Positions 50,405 to 63,806 are shown, counted from the first letter of the stretch. The stretch: DNA of 64,000 nucleotides from Nomia melanderi (GCF_051020985.1 NC_135001.1:16981896-17045895), one strand, 5' to 3'. Numbers and translations: made by a program. Notes: generated from the sequence alone by a model not told the origin.

Positions 50405-52736
50405 AGCAGTTAATCGAGATTCTAGTTTATAAAATTAGTTTTACTTTTTCGTTGAACCTCGTATTTTACAGGTACGTTGCCGTTAATTGTATGGTTTCTC
50501 ACACCAAGGTCGACGATAGAGTCTTTAATAATGTTATTCCTGCACCTGTTGTTGATGAGGATGTCGCGGTAATCTGCAAAGTCGGCTAGGATATTTACAG
50601 TTACTTCGGCGCAACGTCCCATCGAGGCAGTAGAGCATGCCGGATTTATGTGATGTTTACACTCGTGTAAGGCTGCTAATACGGCCTTCCGACAACAGTC
50701 CCCGCACGATGTCACGACCTCTCGACTGCGTCTCACTGTTTGAAAGTGAAACTTCTGTTTGTACGTTACTGCCGGCTAATCCTGTATTTTACGCCAGTTG
50801 CCCTGCCGCCAAAAGTGTGCGGCAGTAACGGAGATACAGCGAAGGACACATAACGTTTTGTCAAGGACTGCAGGATTTTCGAGCGGAGGATATATGGAGA
50901 TCCTATTCAACCGCCACACAGTGGAGAAACCTTGGAGGGGTGTATATATTAAAGAATTTGCGAAAATTTGTTTGTATATTACGCGAATTCACGTAGAAGG
51001 TGGGGTACATATGGCACTAGAACCAATCGATGCATTGTTGACATTAGAATGTGTGGGAAAGTATTAGGAAATGTTAGAATAGACCAATTATTCCAGCTAA
51101 ATGACAATTTAGATTCTATTTAGATTCTAGACAATCGAAATCGTCATTTAAGAGTTTTCATTTTCCTAATGAAAGAATAATGTATTGAGTCGAGTTATAA
51201 ATGAGATTCGTTGTAGGTAAAGTGCAACTTCCAAGAAATAACGGATTATTTTTCGTGGAAACTCAACTATTTGTTGTTTCAAAAATAGTATGAATTTTAA
51301 ATAATGGCGAAGAACGTATTTTAGATGAAACCACATTTAGTACACCTACATTTTATTGGCGAGTAAGTTTTACTTTAAAAAAGAGAATTTGTTTAGGATT
51401 CAGCTCATTATTAAGTTTCTCATGGTATTTCCAGAAAAATAAAATATTAGTTATGTCTCATCGATTCAAATTCTTAAATACATAGACTGCTTTTCAACAA
51501 GATTTACGATTCTTTTTGGTATTTCTAAATTTGCTATACTAGAAGTTCCAATATACAATTTTTTATTAATAATTTTCTAAAACTCTTCGGTGATAGTGAA
51601 AGGACTTTTATGTTGACGGTTAAACATTTTTTTTCAAAATTAATTGTCAAATTGAAGTAATGTTATTTCGTGTAAAATAAAATTTTCTATGAAAACTTAC
51701 AATGACTGAAGTAAAAGGAACTAACGTACTTCTTCTAAACGGTTTTAATACGCCACCATTAAAATAAATAATATTGAATATAATTGTATTTTATATCTAT
51801 TTCCTTACCTTAACAATATATTCTTTCAAAATTCCTTATAGATATAACTCTACAGTTAGTAATATAGATCTATAATTTAAAGTCCTCATTGCAATTACTT
51901 AGGTACCCTCATTCAACGTGTACAGCATAAATTTCTCAATTTATGTCATATAAACTTAAGAAGCCCTTAGCAGTATATTCTCGCAATTACCTCCCTTAAC
52001 TGTCACACGTATATCTGTACGTAAACGTGAAGTCATTGCAGATATTTTATTTATGTATAAATTGAATGTTCACCTGGTACGTCTTAAAATTCATCTGCTC
52101 ATTAAATTTTATGCGCCGCTTAACCTAAAAATTATGACCTACTGTATACTGAAATCCATCGTACAGTATTGAGACATTTATGAATTACAAATCAACGGCA
52201 ACTCGTATTAATTATTACATCTTCACCATTACTATTTTTATTTCTCTTTTTAATTCAATTATGCAAGCAATGCTTCTCATTGGCTTTAGTATGAACGCGA
52301 TATCATAATTGCTTCATAACTTTATGTATGTGACGTTTATCATTTTTATTGTTTTCTCACTATGCAGATTTCCATAATTATTTCTCTCAATTTTTCTTCA
52401 TTAATCGCATTATAACAAGTATCATGTATTTACTTTATCTCTTTGTGTATCTTCTTATTTTACATTCTCCTTTCTTTTCCCCAACATTTTCTTCCTCGTG
52501 CTAATATTCTCAGTATTCTCGTTAATTACTTCTGTCACGCATCGGGAACTACCATTAACACGATGGTCGCCGATAGCTTAAAAAGAACAATTACATCATA
52601 AACGTCATTCTTACCAAACAAAAAGAAATATATTTATAAAAGCATATACATATGTACAAGAAAAATAGTTAAATAGGCTTCTATGCAAAATTCAGTATAC
52701 CACTACAAACAATTGAAAATATAAACATTTGACAAT
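50405..52736. other. Non-coding DNA, very AT-rich after 51070
   Basis: Contains the doubtful cysteine-rich frame near its left end. 51070-52736 is strongly AT-rich with no element or gene recognised. Confidence 0.55.
50422..50768 (-). other. Cysteine-rich open frame, doubtful
   Basis: A minus-strand frame of about 115 codons has eight cysteines, grouped as CGDCC, then ECKHH, NPAC, GRC and NRC. There is no ATG near its start; the first usable start codon is GTG at 50734-50736, so it would have to be an internal or terminal exon. I see no convincing splice acceptor and recognise no family. It lies 18 bp beyond a type B miniature element. Probably a chance open frame. Confidence 0.12.
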
Positions 52737-52740
52737 GTAA

Positions 52741-52956
52741 CACTAAAACCACCGAGCAGTTAAATTGACTTTTTGAAATTCCTCTATGGAAACTCCAAGG
52801 TCACATCTATTGAAACTTTAATTGATCTACAATTCAATTTGCGTATTACTAAATCACTTTCTTTAAAAATTGCTCAGAGAAACAGCTGCTTTTTTAATAC
52901 TTGCAAAAAGAAGAAATCAGGAATAAATCATTTTGACTCGCCTAATAGTTTTAGTG
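52741..52956. mobile_element. TTAA-flanked miniature element, type A, copy 5
   Basis: 216 bp. The left end CACTAAAACCACCGAGCAG and the inverted right end CACTAAAACTATTAGGCGAG form clear inverted repeats that continue into AAATTGA/AAAATGA. Flanks GTAA and TCGA are both decayed TTAA. The interior aligns with copy 3 over about 160 bp, with a single 3-bp gap. Confidence 0.65.
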
Positions 52957-52960
52957 TCGA

Positions 52961-53673
52961 ATGAGATCGGGAACTACCCCATCGACAGAGCCATTTCACC
53001 CGAAATTACCCCATACAAAATTCTCAAAATTCTCGTGGCAGTCAACGTGTTGAACAAACGACTTTTATTAATAATAACAATAACAGTAAATTAAAGAACG
53101 AATTTTCCACGGCTCGCTGAATCGTAAATCAGATCTCGGCGTCCATCCGTTTCCACCGTGAGCGAAATGGATCTCCGATCCAACTTGTCAGCCTACCAAA
53201 ACTGTTTACCATGTACCGTCGGCGTTCAGTTTTCGGAAAAAAATCTATTTACCGTAATGCTCGCGATCGTTGATGCCTCCGCTGTCGGAAGGGGAAACGG
53301 ATGGACGAAATCGCACGGAATGGAGCGGGGACGACGTGCCGTTGCTGGCTGTGATTCGGTGTAGTGTGGGAGCGCGCCACGGTAACTCATTCGCCGATAA
53401 ATTTCGGCGGCCGAAGCATCGATCACAATGTTCTATTTTGCTCATTGGTGTTTTTGTCGGCGGCATTCGATTCAATTCGAGGATGCGGTGAGTCGATATA
53501 TCTCCCGAGGTGTCATGCGCCGCCCGTAATGGATGGCGGCTGTACCCTTACCCTTACCCCGAAAGGAGAGGCCGTGCCAAGAACCTACCCAACCCCCTCC
53601 CCCTCCAACTCCAATCGCCTCCGTTCCCAACCCTGATCCCCTCTCTGTCTCTCTCTCCCTTTATTTTTCACAG
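52961..53673. other. Non-coding DNA, GC-richer
   Basis: A single type C-like end (GGCAGTCAACGTG then TTGA) lies near 53048. 53130-53660 is GC-richer and ends in a CT-rich stretch. No gene recognised. Confidence 0.45.
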
Positions 53674-53679
53674 TGTATA

Positions 53680-54457
53680 CAGGGTGTCAAAAAAGAGGTT
53701 CCGAATATCAAGAGCAAACAGCACACGACAAATAAAAGAAAAAGCTTTAATAAGCATCCCTCGGGGAATTCATATTTTCAGAGTTATAAATGATTTTTTG
53801 CTTCAACTTAAGCGACTGATTTTACCGCTTCGCAGGGAAACAATGAACCTTATCGTTTCTCTTTTCTCCGGTTATAATGATATTATAATTATAATAGTGC
53901 GTAGAGCGAAAAGACAGATAATCCATTGTTTCCCTGCGACGCGATAGCGTCCGAAACGAGAACATCAGTCGCTTCAATCGGAACAAAATATTGTAATATT
54001 GAAAGTGTTTGGTTTTCGATTTTTAGATTTTCTTCTATCTGAAAACTGTTGTCTATTGAAGATTTTGACCCCCTTTCTAACTTGTACATGCTGCTGCGAA
54101 TCGAAACTGACAAATTTTGCCAACATAGTTGGAAGGTCGTTTTGAGGGAAAATTGTTATGTACACGCGAGTCGATTCATCCGCTTTTATGAAATACGTTC
54201 AAAAATATAATAGTGATATTAATGTTTCGTATTAATAAACGAGGAACCTTTACTTTATCAATATCTGAAGAATTTGTATAAATCAGCTTAAATCAGTATA
54301 ATAGAAATAATTGTCATTAAAAGTATCTAGATTTAGTGTACCTGATTAATTGTCGTATACATAACACTATCCTTTTCATATTTCGATGATAAGTACGAAT
54401 AGACAATATCACTTCCCAAAAATATTGGCGAGGTTTGTTGAAATTTCGAACACCCTG
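53680..54457. mobile_element. Non-autonomous foldback-like DNA element with CAGGGTGT ends
   Basis: A 778-bp segment that begins CAGGGTGT and ends with its inverse ACACCCTG. The flanking six bases, TGTATA (left) and TGCATA (right), differ at one position and may be a target duplication. Inside, 53810-53845 pairs with 53924-53974: AAGCGACTGAT and CGCAGGGAAACAATG each recur exactly inverted. No transposase frame is visible, so mobilisation would need another element. The superfamily is not assigned. Confidence 0.5.
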
Positions 54458-54463
54458 TGCATA

Positions 54464-56593
54464 CTTTCCGTCGAACGGTTAGGTTCGCCTCGTCTTCCTT
54501 TACATTTGCCGACATCCGCGGGCTAACCCTCGTTTCCTTCTTCCGATAGCATACAATTCGATACACGATTACGTAGCCCGCTAAGTGGTCACGGAACACC
54601 AAGGATTCAGCCGGGAATGGATATGCGCGGGGGAACTCCGTGCCGAGTATAAAACGCTTCCGCTCTTGATCCCGAGATAATAGAGATATTACCGCGGCAA
54701 AAGTGTCACATTAAATCCGTAACACAGGAACGCGGGAATCGTATTTGCATCCCGTTAGTATAGGAGAATGATTGTTCTGGTATGCAAATCGTCGTAATAG
54801 CCTACGCACGCGAATTCTTTGCGAAAAGGTAATTTGTTTCAATTACCGGGCGCGTACCACGTACCGTTTAATGAGCCAATTCTCTTTTCGTAGCCAGACA
54901 TGTTACGGAAACTTGTTAAGTAGCTGAACAGAAATTACAAATTAATCAAATGGAATCGGTTTTGCGAAGATACTTAACATAAATATATTTATTATTGATA
55001 TGTAGTAGTATAGATAAATTTTTCACAAAAATATTATGAAATAAGAAATATCTTCGTGAAATTTAATATGTAATTCATTTTTTTTTTATTTTTCATAGGT
55101 ATTTATACTTTTTCCATGTAAGATAGTGATAGTAATACAAAGTATTGAGTGACGGTGGAAGATTTATAAATCGAACAAATCTCAACGCGCACGAGATGAG
55201 AGGGAAACGGTTAAAGACACAGATGCGATTCACCGAATCGAAACATCATCGATGGAGAGTCTATAACGCAAAAAGATTTCCGAACCGGAAACGAGCAAAC
55301 ACGAAAGTACGCGGAAGAAAACGCACGTGCGATTGGTCCGACGAGGATATTCATAACGTGTGAACGCCCACGAGCGTTCGAGCGTGCGTCGAATGCCAAA
55401 ACGTGCGAAAAGAACGGATGCCAAGAAAACCTGAAAGTGCTCAGGTGATTCCGGGATACCGGAAATACGCGGGGTTGAACGTAAGTAGCCAAGTTTGCTA
55501 TTCGCGGTCCGTAACGACCGACCGACTTGCGAAAGAAACGAATCGTGTAACTTTTACGACTTTTAACGAGATCGTAAGTTTATGCTTAAACGGGTATCAA
55601 TTTCACAGACAAAAGTATTTCAAGCACAATCGACCATTTCCAACCGTTTCGAGGATTTCTTTTGTTTCAGCCACTTGGGGAGAATTTCGGTGGGTGTACC
55701 GGCACTATTCACGGCAGTTTAGCGTTATATACATCGCATTTTAGTGTTCTTCGCGGTGATTTCAGAATTCAAGTAACATTAATGAAGAAGTATTGGAGAA
55801 TATAATTAATATTTCCTATATAGTGGCAGATAAAAGTATTCGTGTCATCAGAGTATTACGAAGAGGATAATTATAATCGGTAGATTTAAAATATTACTTC
55901 GACGAAGGTTATTCTGCTTACTATTTAATAAAAACACAAATGAAGAAATAAATGTAATGTATGATGATTTACCAATTAATTGGAATAGAAATTCATAAAT
56001 CTGAGACTACATAATTTACATGTTGAAATAAAGTTATTTTACTACGACAATAAGACGCATACTAGTCTCTTGCTTTCTCTTGCCTGCTTCATGTGATAAA
56101 TAAATTTATTATCGTTGAAATTATTTTATTTATTCGAAACATTATATATTCATTATTTTCATGAAACTTTACTTACGAATGAAATACAAATGAAGAATAA
56201 ATCATAAGATAAATAGTATCACAAATTTTCTTTATGGAATTAATTTCGCATTGCAACCAATCTCCAATAAGTGATGAGCTTCTTGTAAGTTTAATATTTA
56301 TTCGAGGGAGCCTCGGCTTTAATAATGTCTCGAACACGCTTTAGCATATTCAATAGGAGGTGGTCGCAGTATTGAAGCGTAATACTCTAACACCGTGGCT
56401 GAATCCTTGGTCACAAGTCCGTTAACAACGATAGAAGAGTGCCACTACTCTTTAAATATGTTCAAACACTTTCTATCGCGCTAAAATCATGACTCTTAAT
56501 TAAAAAAGTTCATGTTCCCAACCGTTAATCCCAAGAATATAAAACTTCCGGCGATAAATTTCCATTGGATGAAATAACGATAAAAAATTTAGT
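54464..56593. other. Non-coding DNA
   Basis: GC-richer at 54460-54900 and 55150-55700; otherwise AT-rich. Open frames at 55145-55744 are basic and unrecognised. Confidence 0.5.
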
Positions 56594-56597
56594 TTAA

Positions 56598-56829
56598 CAC
56601 TAGATTTACGGAACAAGTCAATTCGACTCATATTGACTTTTCCGGTTTCGATTTTCTTGTTTCGTAATTATTAATATCTTAAAAGAATTGAATATTCGAA
56701 ATGATCTTGAAAATAAACAGTTTCACTCGAGTACTGTAATGAATGTCTGAAGAAACCGAAGGCAATCTATTGTTACAAGTTTTATAGGGATTACATATTA
56801 ATCGTGTTAAATACTCGCTAATTCTAGCG
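56598..56829. mobile_element. TTAA-flanked miniature element, type A, copy 6
   Basis: 232 bp between perfect TTAA sites (56594-56597, 56830-56833). Ends CACTAGATTTA and, inverted, CGCTAGAATTA match at 9 of 11. The first 40 bases resemble copy 5 (AAGTCAATTCGACT versus CAGTTAAATTGACT). Non-coding. Confidence 0.6.
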
Positions 56830-56833
56830 TTAA

Positions 56834-58709
56834 GATAACGTGTGTACTCAGTGAACGCAGTTGACTGGTTGATATATTTCAGAATAAGTCAAAGCATTAC
56901 GTGTTCTCTGTTTTGCTCCGCGTCGTATATATCCGTACATACCGTGCTACACGAGTATTCGCGTCTAACATGAAACCGAAAACCTTGAGATGGGTACATG
57001 TAAACGCGAGTAATACATAAGCATTCTAATTTCGACAGAATCGTCATAGAGTGTTGGCCAGCATAGCTACGGATTTAGGGAACGTCGGGCGAATGACACT
57101 TCCCCTTGGCGCTCGGCAGCCCTAATACTGAGTTCAAGCCTCTTACCCTCCTCTTCAAGTAAAGATCGATAGTCTGGCATCATTGGGCTCCAACGGCTGA
57201 TGCGGAGGAGTCGAAGGTGGAGACGGGGGTGGAAACGGGGCGAGGATAGGGAGAGGTGGATGCAACGGAGAGAAGGTGAATGGCAATGGGAGGGACAGGA
57301 ACTTTCGCATAGGGAGTATTGCCGGCTCTGGCCAAGGATTAGCATGAATGGCCATCGTCTGCGCCGGCCGAGATAGCAACATGGGCTCTCGCCTATTATT
57401 GTTCGGAGAAATTAATCGCATCCATCGCAGATTACTCCGCGATTGCTTTTCCGGTGGTCCATCCCGGAAAATACTCCTTCCACCGTGAATCGCGAGAGGC
57501 AACAATGGTCAGGTGACTTTATACCCGTATCGATGCTTTATTATCCACGTTTAAGTCGGCACGGATTGCAATTCACAAGGAAATATTGAAATAAATATAA
57601 ATCAATCTGACTCTTTCGTTCGAATCGAAACGCTCGATTCTCTCTTCCTGCGAAACCTTTTAAAAATGAAAATGTAATAGACGCTGAAATCAGGTGAACG
57701 AGACGCGAAGATCAATTTGCTGATACTAACCGATGAAAAATTGAAATCGATGGAAAAATGAATCCTAGGTACAAAACACACGGATCGCTGTTTTATTTGA
57801 CTAACTAAATGAACGTTCTACAGTGTTATCCCTTGTAATACTATAATTCGTACTATATTATGGAGTACTTTGGATTTTATTTATAGCATAAAACACATTA
57901 TACTTTGTTCATTCTATAGAGTACTTGAAGCGAAGAAACTGATGAATAAATTGTTCGCTATTTACCATGTTTTTCACGTCGCGCGATCACAATTATAACA
58001 ACATTTAACATCCGGTGGTCTCCAGTCCAATAGTATCATCCTTTGTCCCGTAGTTTGTATTTGCAATGATCAAACGTCTACATACCCAGAGGATGCAGTG
58101 CACCCCTGTCCGTAGGGGTTTCGCGGATGTTTGTCTCCCATCAAACCGGACCCGGCATAATTACATAATGACAGACATCGCTTTCCCATCCCGGGAGAAG
58201 TGTGTTCGCCCGGTAACATTCAAGATGTTAGGTGCCGGGGAACAGAAGCGACGGTAATTCCCCAGCAAATGCGGTCATTATGGAGATTTTATCAAGGCGC
58301 GTTGCCAGCAAGCTTAAGCTTCACCTTAACTCGGCCGTTCCAGCGTTTCCCTTTGCCCGGTGCTTTACGCATTGTCGTGTCCCCGCCCTACACACATTCC
58401 GCGCGGAAAATGATAATGAAAGAGAAGCAAGTGATTTAGACGCACGCTCGCGAGAACGGGGAGTAGATTTACGAATGACCATCGGCGAGGGAACGAAACC
58501 GTACGAAAGGGAAGAGAGAATAAGGGAAGGAGGAATTGATCCTTACATTATCAAGGTACTTCTTACAACGTGAACTGATAAGGGGGCTATTTTGCGCTCG
58601 CTTCCAAGAAACATTGCGTCGAATTATATATAAGCTTTATTGTTGAAAATAAATTTATTTCTTGAAATGTACAGTAGTGTGTTTTATTCAAAGATATTCG
58701 GTGTTATTA
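56834..58709. other. Non-coding DNA with two GC-richer blocks
   Basis: 57060-57540 and 58020-58570 are GC-richer. The minus-strand frame at 57155-57505 is proline-rich (PPLPILAPFPPPSPPSTPP), which follows from a purine-rich + strand, and has no recognised domain. Confidence 0.45.
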
Positions 58710-58713
58710 TTAA

Positions 58714-58951
58714 CACTGCCTTATAATATCGTGACAAAATTGTGGAGATTTCAAATAGCATTTAACGAGCATAAATGTTATTCAATTTGTTTGAATTCTA
58801 ATTATGTATCGTTCCTCTGTTATCAATGATTATACTTTAGAGCAAATGTTGACATAGAATAAGACTTAAATTTTCTCATCACTTCAATAAATAATTAATA
58901 ATAAAGTATTTAGATCGATGACAGTTTACAAAGAAATCATAGGGCAAGAGG
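58714..58951. mobile_element. TTAA-flanked miniature element, type B, copy 2
   Basis: 238 bp between perfect TTAA sites (58710-58713, 58952-58955). The left end CACTGCCTTATAATATCG and the inverted right end CCTCTTGCCCTATGATTTC are imperfect inverted repeats. It aligns along its whole length with 50158-50400, with only a few differences across the right half. Confidence 0.7.
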
Positions 58952-58955
58952 TTAA

Positions 58956-61900
58956 TAACTTCTTGCCAGTTTTGGAGCAACAAGGAATTGAGTTCGCAGA
59001 GATGCAGTCAAGCTACTCTTGAAACGACGATCGCACTTTACTGACAGTGGTTACTCATTACACTAAGTTTTATTAACTGAATAATAAGATAATGTCGATT
59101 AAGAATCTTTGCTGTCAAGAAAATATTCTTCCCATTTTGAAGTACAATATATACAATATTTATGCTGAATACTTCTCAAACAATTTATGCTTTTTTATTT
59201 TCCTGATAACGATTCACAGTTTTGTTTGTAACAAATGCTGCGAATGATCATAATTTTGCTTAATCCCTTGTATTTCTCCTTCTTCGATACTATTTCACTT
59301 CCACATCCATCCTACCAAGAAACAAAATACTAACTGAGAAATGCATCATAATCGATTAGTTCAAAATTATACTCGCATTGATGACAAAACATTCTCCCCG
59401 CTGGTTGGATTAAGAAAGCTCGCGGGCGAGAAGTAATGGCGCATCGACAACACGTTTTTACGGTGCAACGATTCATAAATCTAAAAATTGCACAGTCAGA
59501 AACCGATGGGCAAGCCGATAGTGCAACTATGAGCGGAGAACTACAGAATAAAATTCCACTGGTTATGCAAGTGGCTACGGATCACGCGCATACGTGTATG
59601 TAATACGACTTTAATGCGGCTTCTATTATTCAACGACTTTGTGCGCGGCCGTGAACGCGTGTCGAGTTGCGTGGCCGCGGAGTATACTCGTAATTACGAC
59701 CGCGGTCATTTATCGCGGAATTGGACCGACGAAAGAAACGCGACGAACACACACACGCTCACGCATCTTCGCCAGCCGTCCGATGCCGAATCACACTCCT
59801 CCCCGGCCTCGACAACCGTTGAGGAATGATCGCGGAGTTTCCCTGGGTGGACAGTGACGAATAGAGTATACTGTTGCCAGCACGGGAAGCATGTTTTACG
59901 CTTTGTTTACCGTTTGTCATGTTATGCAAAGAACCGGGCGAATTTTTGCCGACTGCGTACCCGCTCAACCGTTTACCGCCCGCCGGCGGAACCGCCGCTG
60001 ATGTGTTTGTAACGGGTAATCATTGAATACACCGGCGGAAAATCGTTATTGATGACTGTCGAATAAGAAACGGGGGAAACGGGCAGGTTCTTTCGTTCGG
60101 GAAATAGCTACGCTTAACATATATTCGCAGCTTTCATATTTCTTTTACTCTTTCTCTCTGGAAATATCTGGTAAGAAGTATCATGCAACCTCTGATATGT
60201 CATACTCGTCCGCTTCTTCTTGTTTAGTTGTGCGTTGCAGTATGGAGGAACGTTGACTGTAAATATCGACATAAGTAACATGTTTTGAATATAGAATTGT
60301 ATATTCAATAAGTTACAATAATATTATACTCAGTTTTTAAGTGTAGAATGTGAGAAGGTCGAGTATTTAATGTTGTATGCAACGTTTTGATTTTCCGTGG
60401 AAAATGTAGTTTTTAGGGGTGTCATCATTTTACATGATATCAGTTATCTCGTAGCGGGCTATAATTCTGGTAACTGAGTTGCGAATAAAAATTTTGTAGA
60501 GTACAGTTCCTAGAAGACTCAAATTTTATAAGATTCTATAAGATGTAGTCGTTTTCACAGAGTCTGGAAAATCATTTTTTTCAAGTATGAAACGGTTTAT
60601 CAGTTCCAGTCAATAAACAAACATTCTCCATCAAATTTAACGAGTAATGAAAAGGTACGAGACTGATAGTAATTCTTTTCATTTATAATGAAGAGTACGA
60701 AGTTACTTTACGTTCGAAGAAGAAATAAACGTTGAAACATATTGTTGTAGAAATAATAACGACAGCATCAATGAAAACAAAATAACTGAAACATGATTTA
60801 GAAAATGATTAACAAATAAAATTGAAACTGTCGTACTTCAGATGTTCCTTTCTTTTTTCCTTTTCTTACGATGTGTAACATATGGCGGTATTATATTCAC
60901 CTGTTTGTTCTTCAATGGCTAATGATCGGAAATAAAGTAACAAATACTAATACTCTATAATAATACTTTCCTCTCTCTGGCGTCTCAAGTTTCTTTGCTA
61001 TCTTATACTACTTAAAATTCTCTCCGACGTTAGACATCCAACTTACAACGAAAATTTCATTAAAGTGGTGCAAGAACACGACCTTTCTGTATCATCCAGT
61101 AATAATCCCTGAGTAACCTAATTAATAATCGAGTAATAATACTTTCTCAATGATAATAGTACGCGGAGTATAAGATGAAGTGACGCAATCAATATTCTCA
61201 GAGAAGAACTTTCGTTTTTTGTATTTCTTTTTCTACTTTATATTCGCTTATTTCATTACACTATGAACTGCTTTGGACAGAATTAATTTCTCCTCTTTCA
61301 ATTACAGTCTCACTAAGATAATAAAAATAATGAAGGACAAAATAGTAAAAGCAACAATGTGTCTTCACGTAATGAAGAATTTACTGACGCTATACAGAAA
61401 TTAATTGTTCCCGATCTAATAACTTTTTCAATATTCTCATCCTCATTGTATTTATTCAACTGACTTGTTCATCAAACTCTGTATTGTTGGTTTGAATGGA
61501 AACAAAAGCGTGCGTACGTAAATACAAAACAATACTAGGAACTGAGAGACACTATTCGAAGCCCATAACGCATTTTTCCGGATCCATTTATCGCTTCCCC
61601 TACAAAACTTCTCGAACTACGCATTCGTGTGGTATACGAAAGTTTGAACGATAGTATATACGGCCGAATAAAGTATTGTTGCGTCAGGTGTATCTGATAG
61701 GCATGCGGGATACAAATTGAGTGAGTGGGATGTGGGGAATAGTTTCGAGGGACGCGATTGTTTTAGAAAATACATAAAACACGCCGGCTTTCTAATAGTG
61801 TAAGGAATTCTATAAAAATCGCAACAAACTATAAATGCATTCATTTTCAAATCCTCGAAACTTGAATTCAAAATCTTACGAGGTCCCGAAACTCTCAACA

Positions 61901-63288
61901 TTTTCCAAACTGAAAACTGTCGAAAGTTGATTTTATTTTTTAACAGGAATATTTCGTTTTAAGAACTAAAATCAAAATACCTCGAAGAATTCTTAATGGC
62001 CATAACGAAATACAAATAGAAGCGTAATAAAATATACAAATATACAGATTTTTGTTTGAGAATACTGACGTTTCAACTCTTCCTACATTTAATGCACTTC
62101 TACCGATTACAGTGGCAGATGTAGCTATTTTCTTTTAAATTCGCGTTGCACTATGTCATGCCTCTTCAAAGCTCTAAGAATTTCTAGTCACTAAAAATTT
62201 GAAAAGTTTCGAATTTTAAGTCCTTGCCCAACGATTTCCTTCTCATCTACGATCAATAATACTACCTTCTTATTAATAATTTATCGAAAAAGAGATATAA
62301 AGTCTAGGCATATCCTATGTTTGCTCTGAAATATAATAATCGATAGCAAAATAATAATATTTAATACGAATCCACAAAAATTGAGTAACACTTGTGTTTA
62401 TTAAATTCCGTTTAAAATCTTCACTGCGAGTCTGACACGTTGTTATAAGGCAAAGAGTTAAGTAACCTGTCTTCGAAAAAAACGATCTCGCAGGAGACAG
62501 GTACATAAGCTGCCGCGTATTTCGCGGGGATTATCGTGCTCGGGGGCAAGGCAACGGCCATGTAATATGCATATATATGCATACGTGACAGCCAGGATCG
62601 CAACGTGATGGCAGAGGACGGGTCGTTAGCCGTACGGTTGTTTCGTCGGCGAGTCATGCCTAATCACCGATGAATACAACAATCGCGGCGTGATGAACGA
62701 TCGGCAAGCAAGCGAAGGCCTTTATTAACGTTAGGGGTCATATAATTAGATTAGAGCGCGCCAGCGAGGCCGCGCGGACCGGCGGCCATCATTTTCCATG
62801 GTGATTTCGCGCTGAGCAAAACCTAGCTCCGGAGCGCGGCTGGCTGGGCTCGCGTCCTTTGATGTTGGCATCGGATGACGCAACGATCTTCCGGTGAATG
62901 AAAATCATTTTGGGGAGCGCCGTCACGCCGCACCGCGCCGTACGAGATTTAATTGACGGAGCCGGCTGGTAGGGTCGCACTTGAAGCCCTGTCACGGGCA
63001 CGGCACAAAGCGGCAGGGAGGTTGCTTACCGGGAACGAGCGTGAAAAATCACCGGGCGGGCCCGATCCCGCGACTAGGAAAACTGAATGAGTGAAGAATG
63101 GGCATAGATTTGTCGCGGTGACTGCGATCAATATCGTCGCAGAGTTATCGACTTCCCGTGTTACGTTTTCGAACCGGCGAACGCGAGGCATAGCAGGAAA
63201 CCGATGAGACTGTTGCTATAAACCTTTGTTTCGAAAGTACAGGGTGTTTCCGAAATCGTGGTACGATTGAGAAGTTAATGATTCTGTA
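58956..63288. other. Non-coding DNA
   Basis: AT-rich at 58956-59390 and 60100-62450; GC-richer at 59400-60090 and 62480-63230. A lone ACAGGGTGT end is at 63239-63247. No gene recognised. Confidence 0.5.
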
Positions 63289-63292
63289 TTAA

Positions 63293-63806
63293 CCCTTTCG
63301 CCTCGAATGGTACACACGAGTGACACTTTGAGTTAGGTGTCTTTTTCAATTTTCGGAAAGCTGGAAAACGCGTTAAAGACGAAGGAAAATTGTAGCGCAC
63401 GAGGATCTTTGCTTGTGGCTGACAGCTTATGTGCTGATTGTTATTATTGTTATTAGTGCTTACTTTTATCTTTCACTGAAAAGCTTCAATTTCAGTTGAA
63501 AGCAGCTGTTCTCGGTTCTCTCTCTAATTTTTCGTCCCGAATGGTACACATAGGTACCACTTTATGTTAGGTACCATTTGAAATTGCTGGGAAGCTAGAA
63601 AACGCCTTAATGGTAAAAGAAAATTGTATTACACGGAGATCTTTGCTTATGGCTGACAGCTTAAGCGTTAATTATTATTATTATTATTATTACTATTGGT
63701 GCTTATCTTTTATTTTTCGCTGAAAAGCTTCAGTTGCACTTGAAAGCAACTGTTCTTGGCCCCCCGTTTAATTTAGAAGAAAAATATATATTCACCGGTG
63801 AAAGAG
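63293..63806. mobile_element. TTAA-flanked element with internal duplication, type F
   Basis: 514 bp between TTAA sites (63289-63292, 63807-63810). The left end CCCTTTCGCC and the inverted right end CTCTTTCACC match at 8 of 10. Nearly the whole interior consists of two imperfect tandem copies of a ~235-bp unit. No coding capacity is visible. Confidence 0.5.
63302..63778. repeat. Two imperfect tandem copies of a ~235-bp unit
   Basis: Unit 1 starts at CGAATGGTACACA (63304) and unit 2 at the same motif 234 bp later (63538). Both contain GATCTTTGCTT-TGGCTGACAGCTTA, then an ATT/GTT triplet run, then GCTGAAAAGCTTCA and TTGAAAGCA-CTGTTCT. The triplet run is longer in unit 2. Roughly three quarters of positions agree. 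Confidence 0.8.

Noticed and set aside
13492..52964. Open frames at 13492-13731 and 52773-52964 look like related proteins (both with KFLY--SKV-SI-TLIDLQ)
   Set aside because: The similarity is fully explained by the shared type A miniature element, which extends beyond the frames and has inverted ends and TTAA-like flanks.
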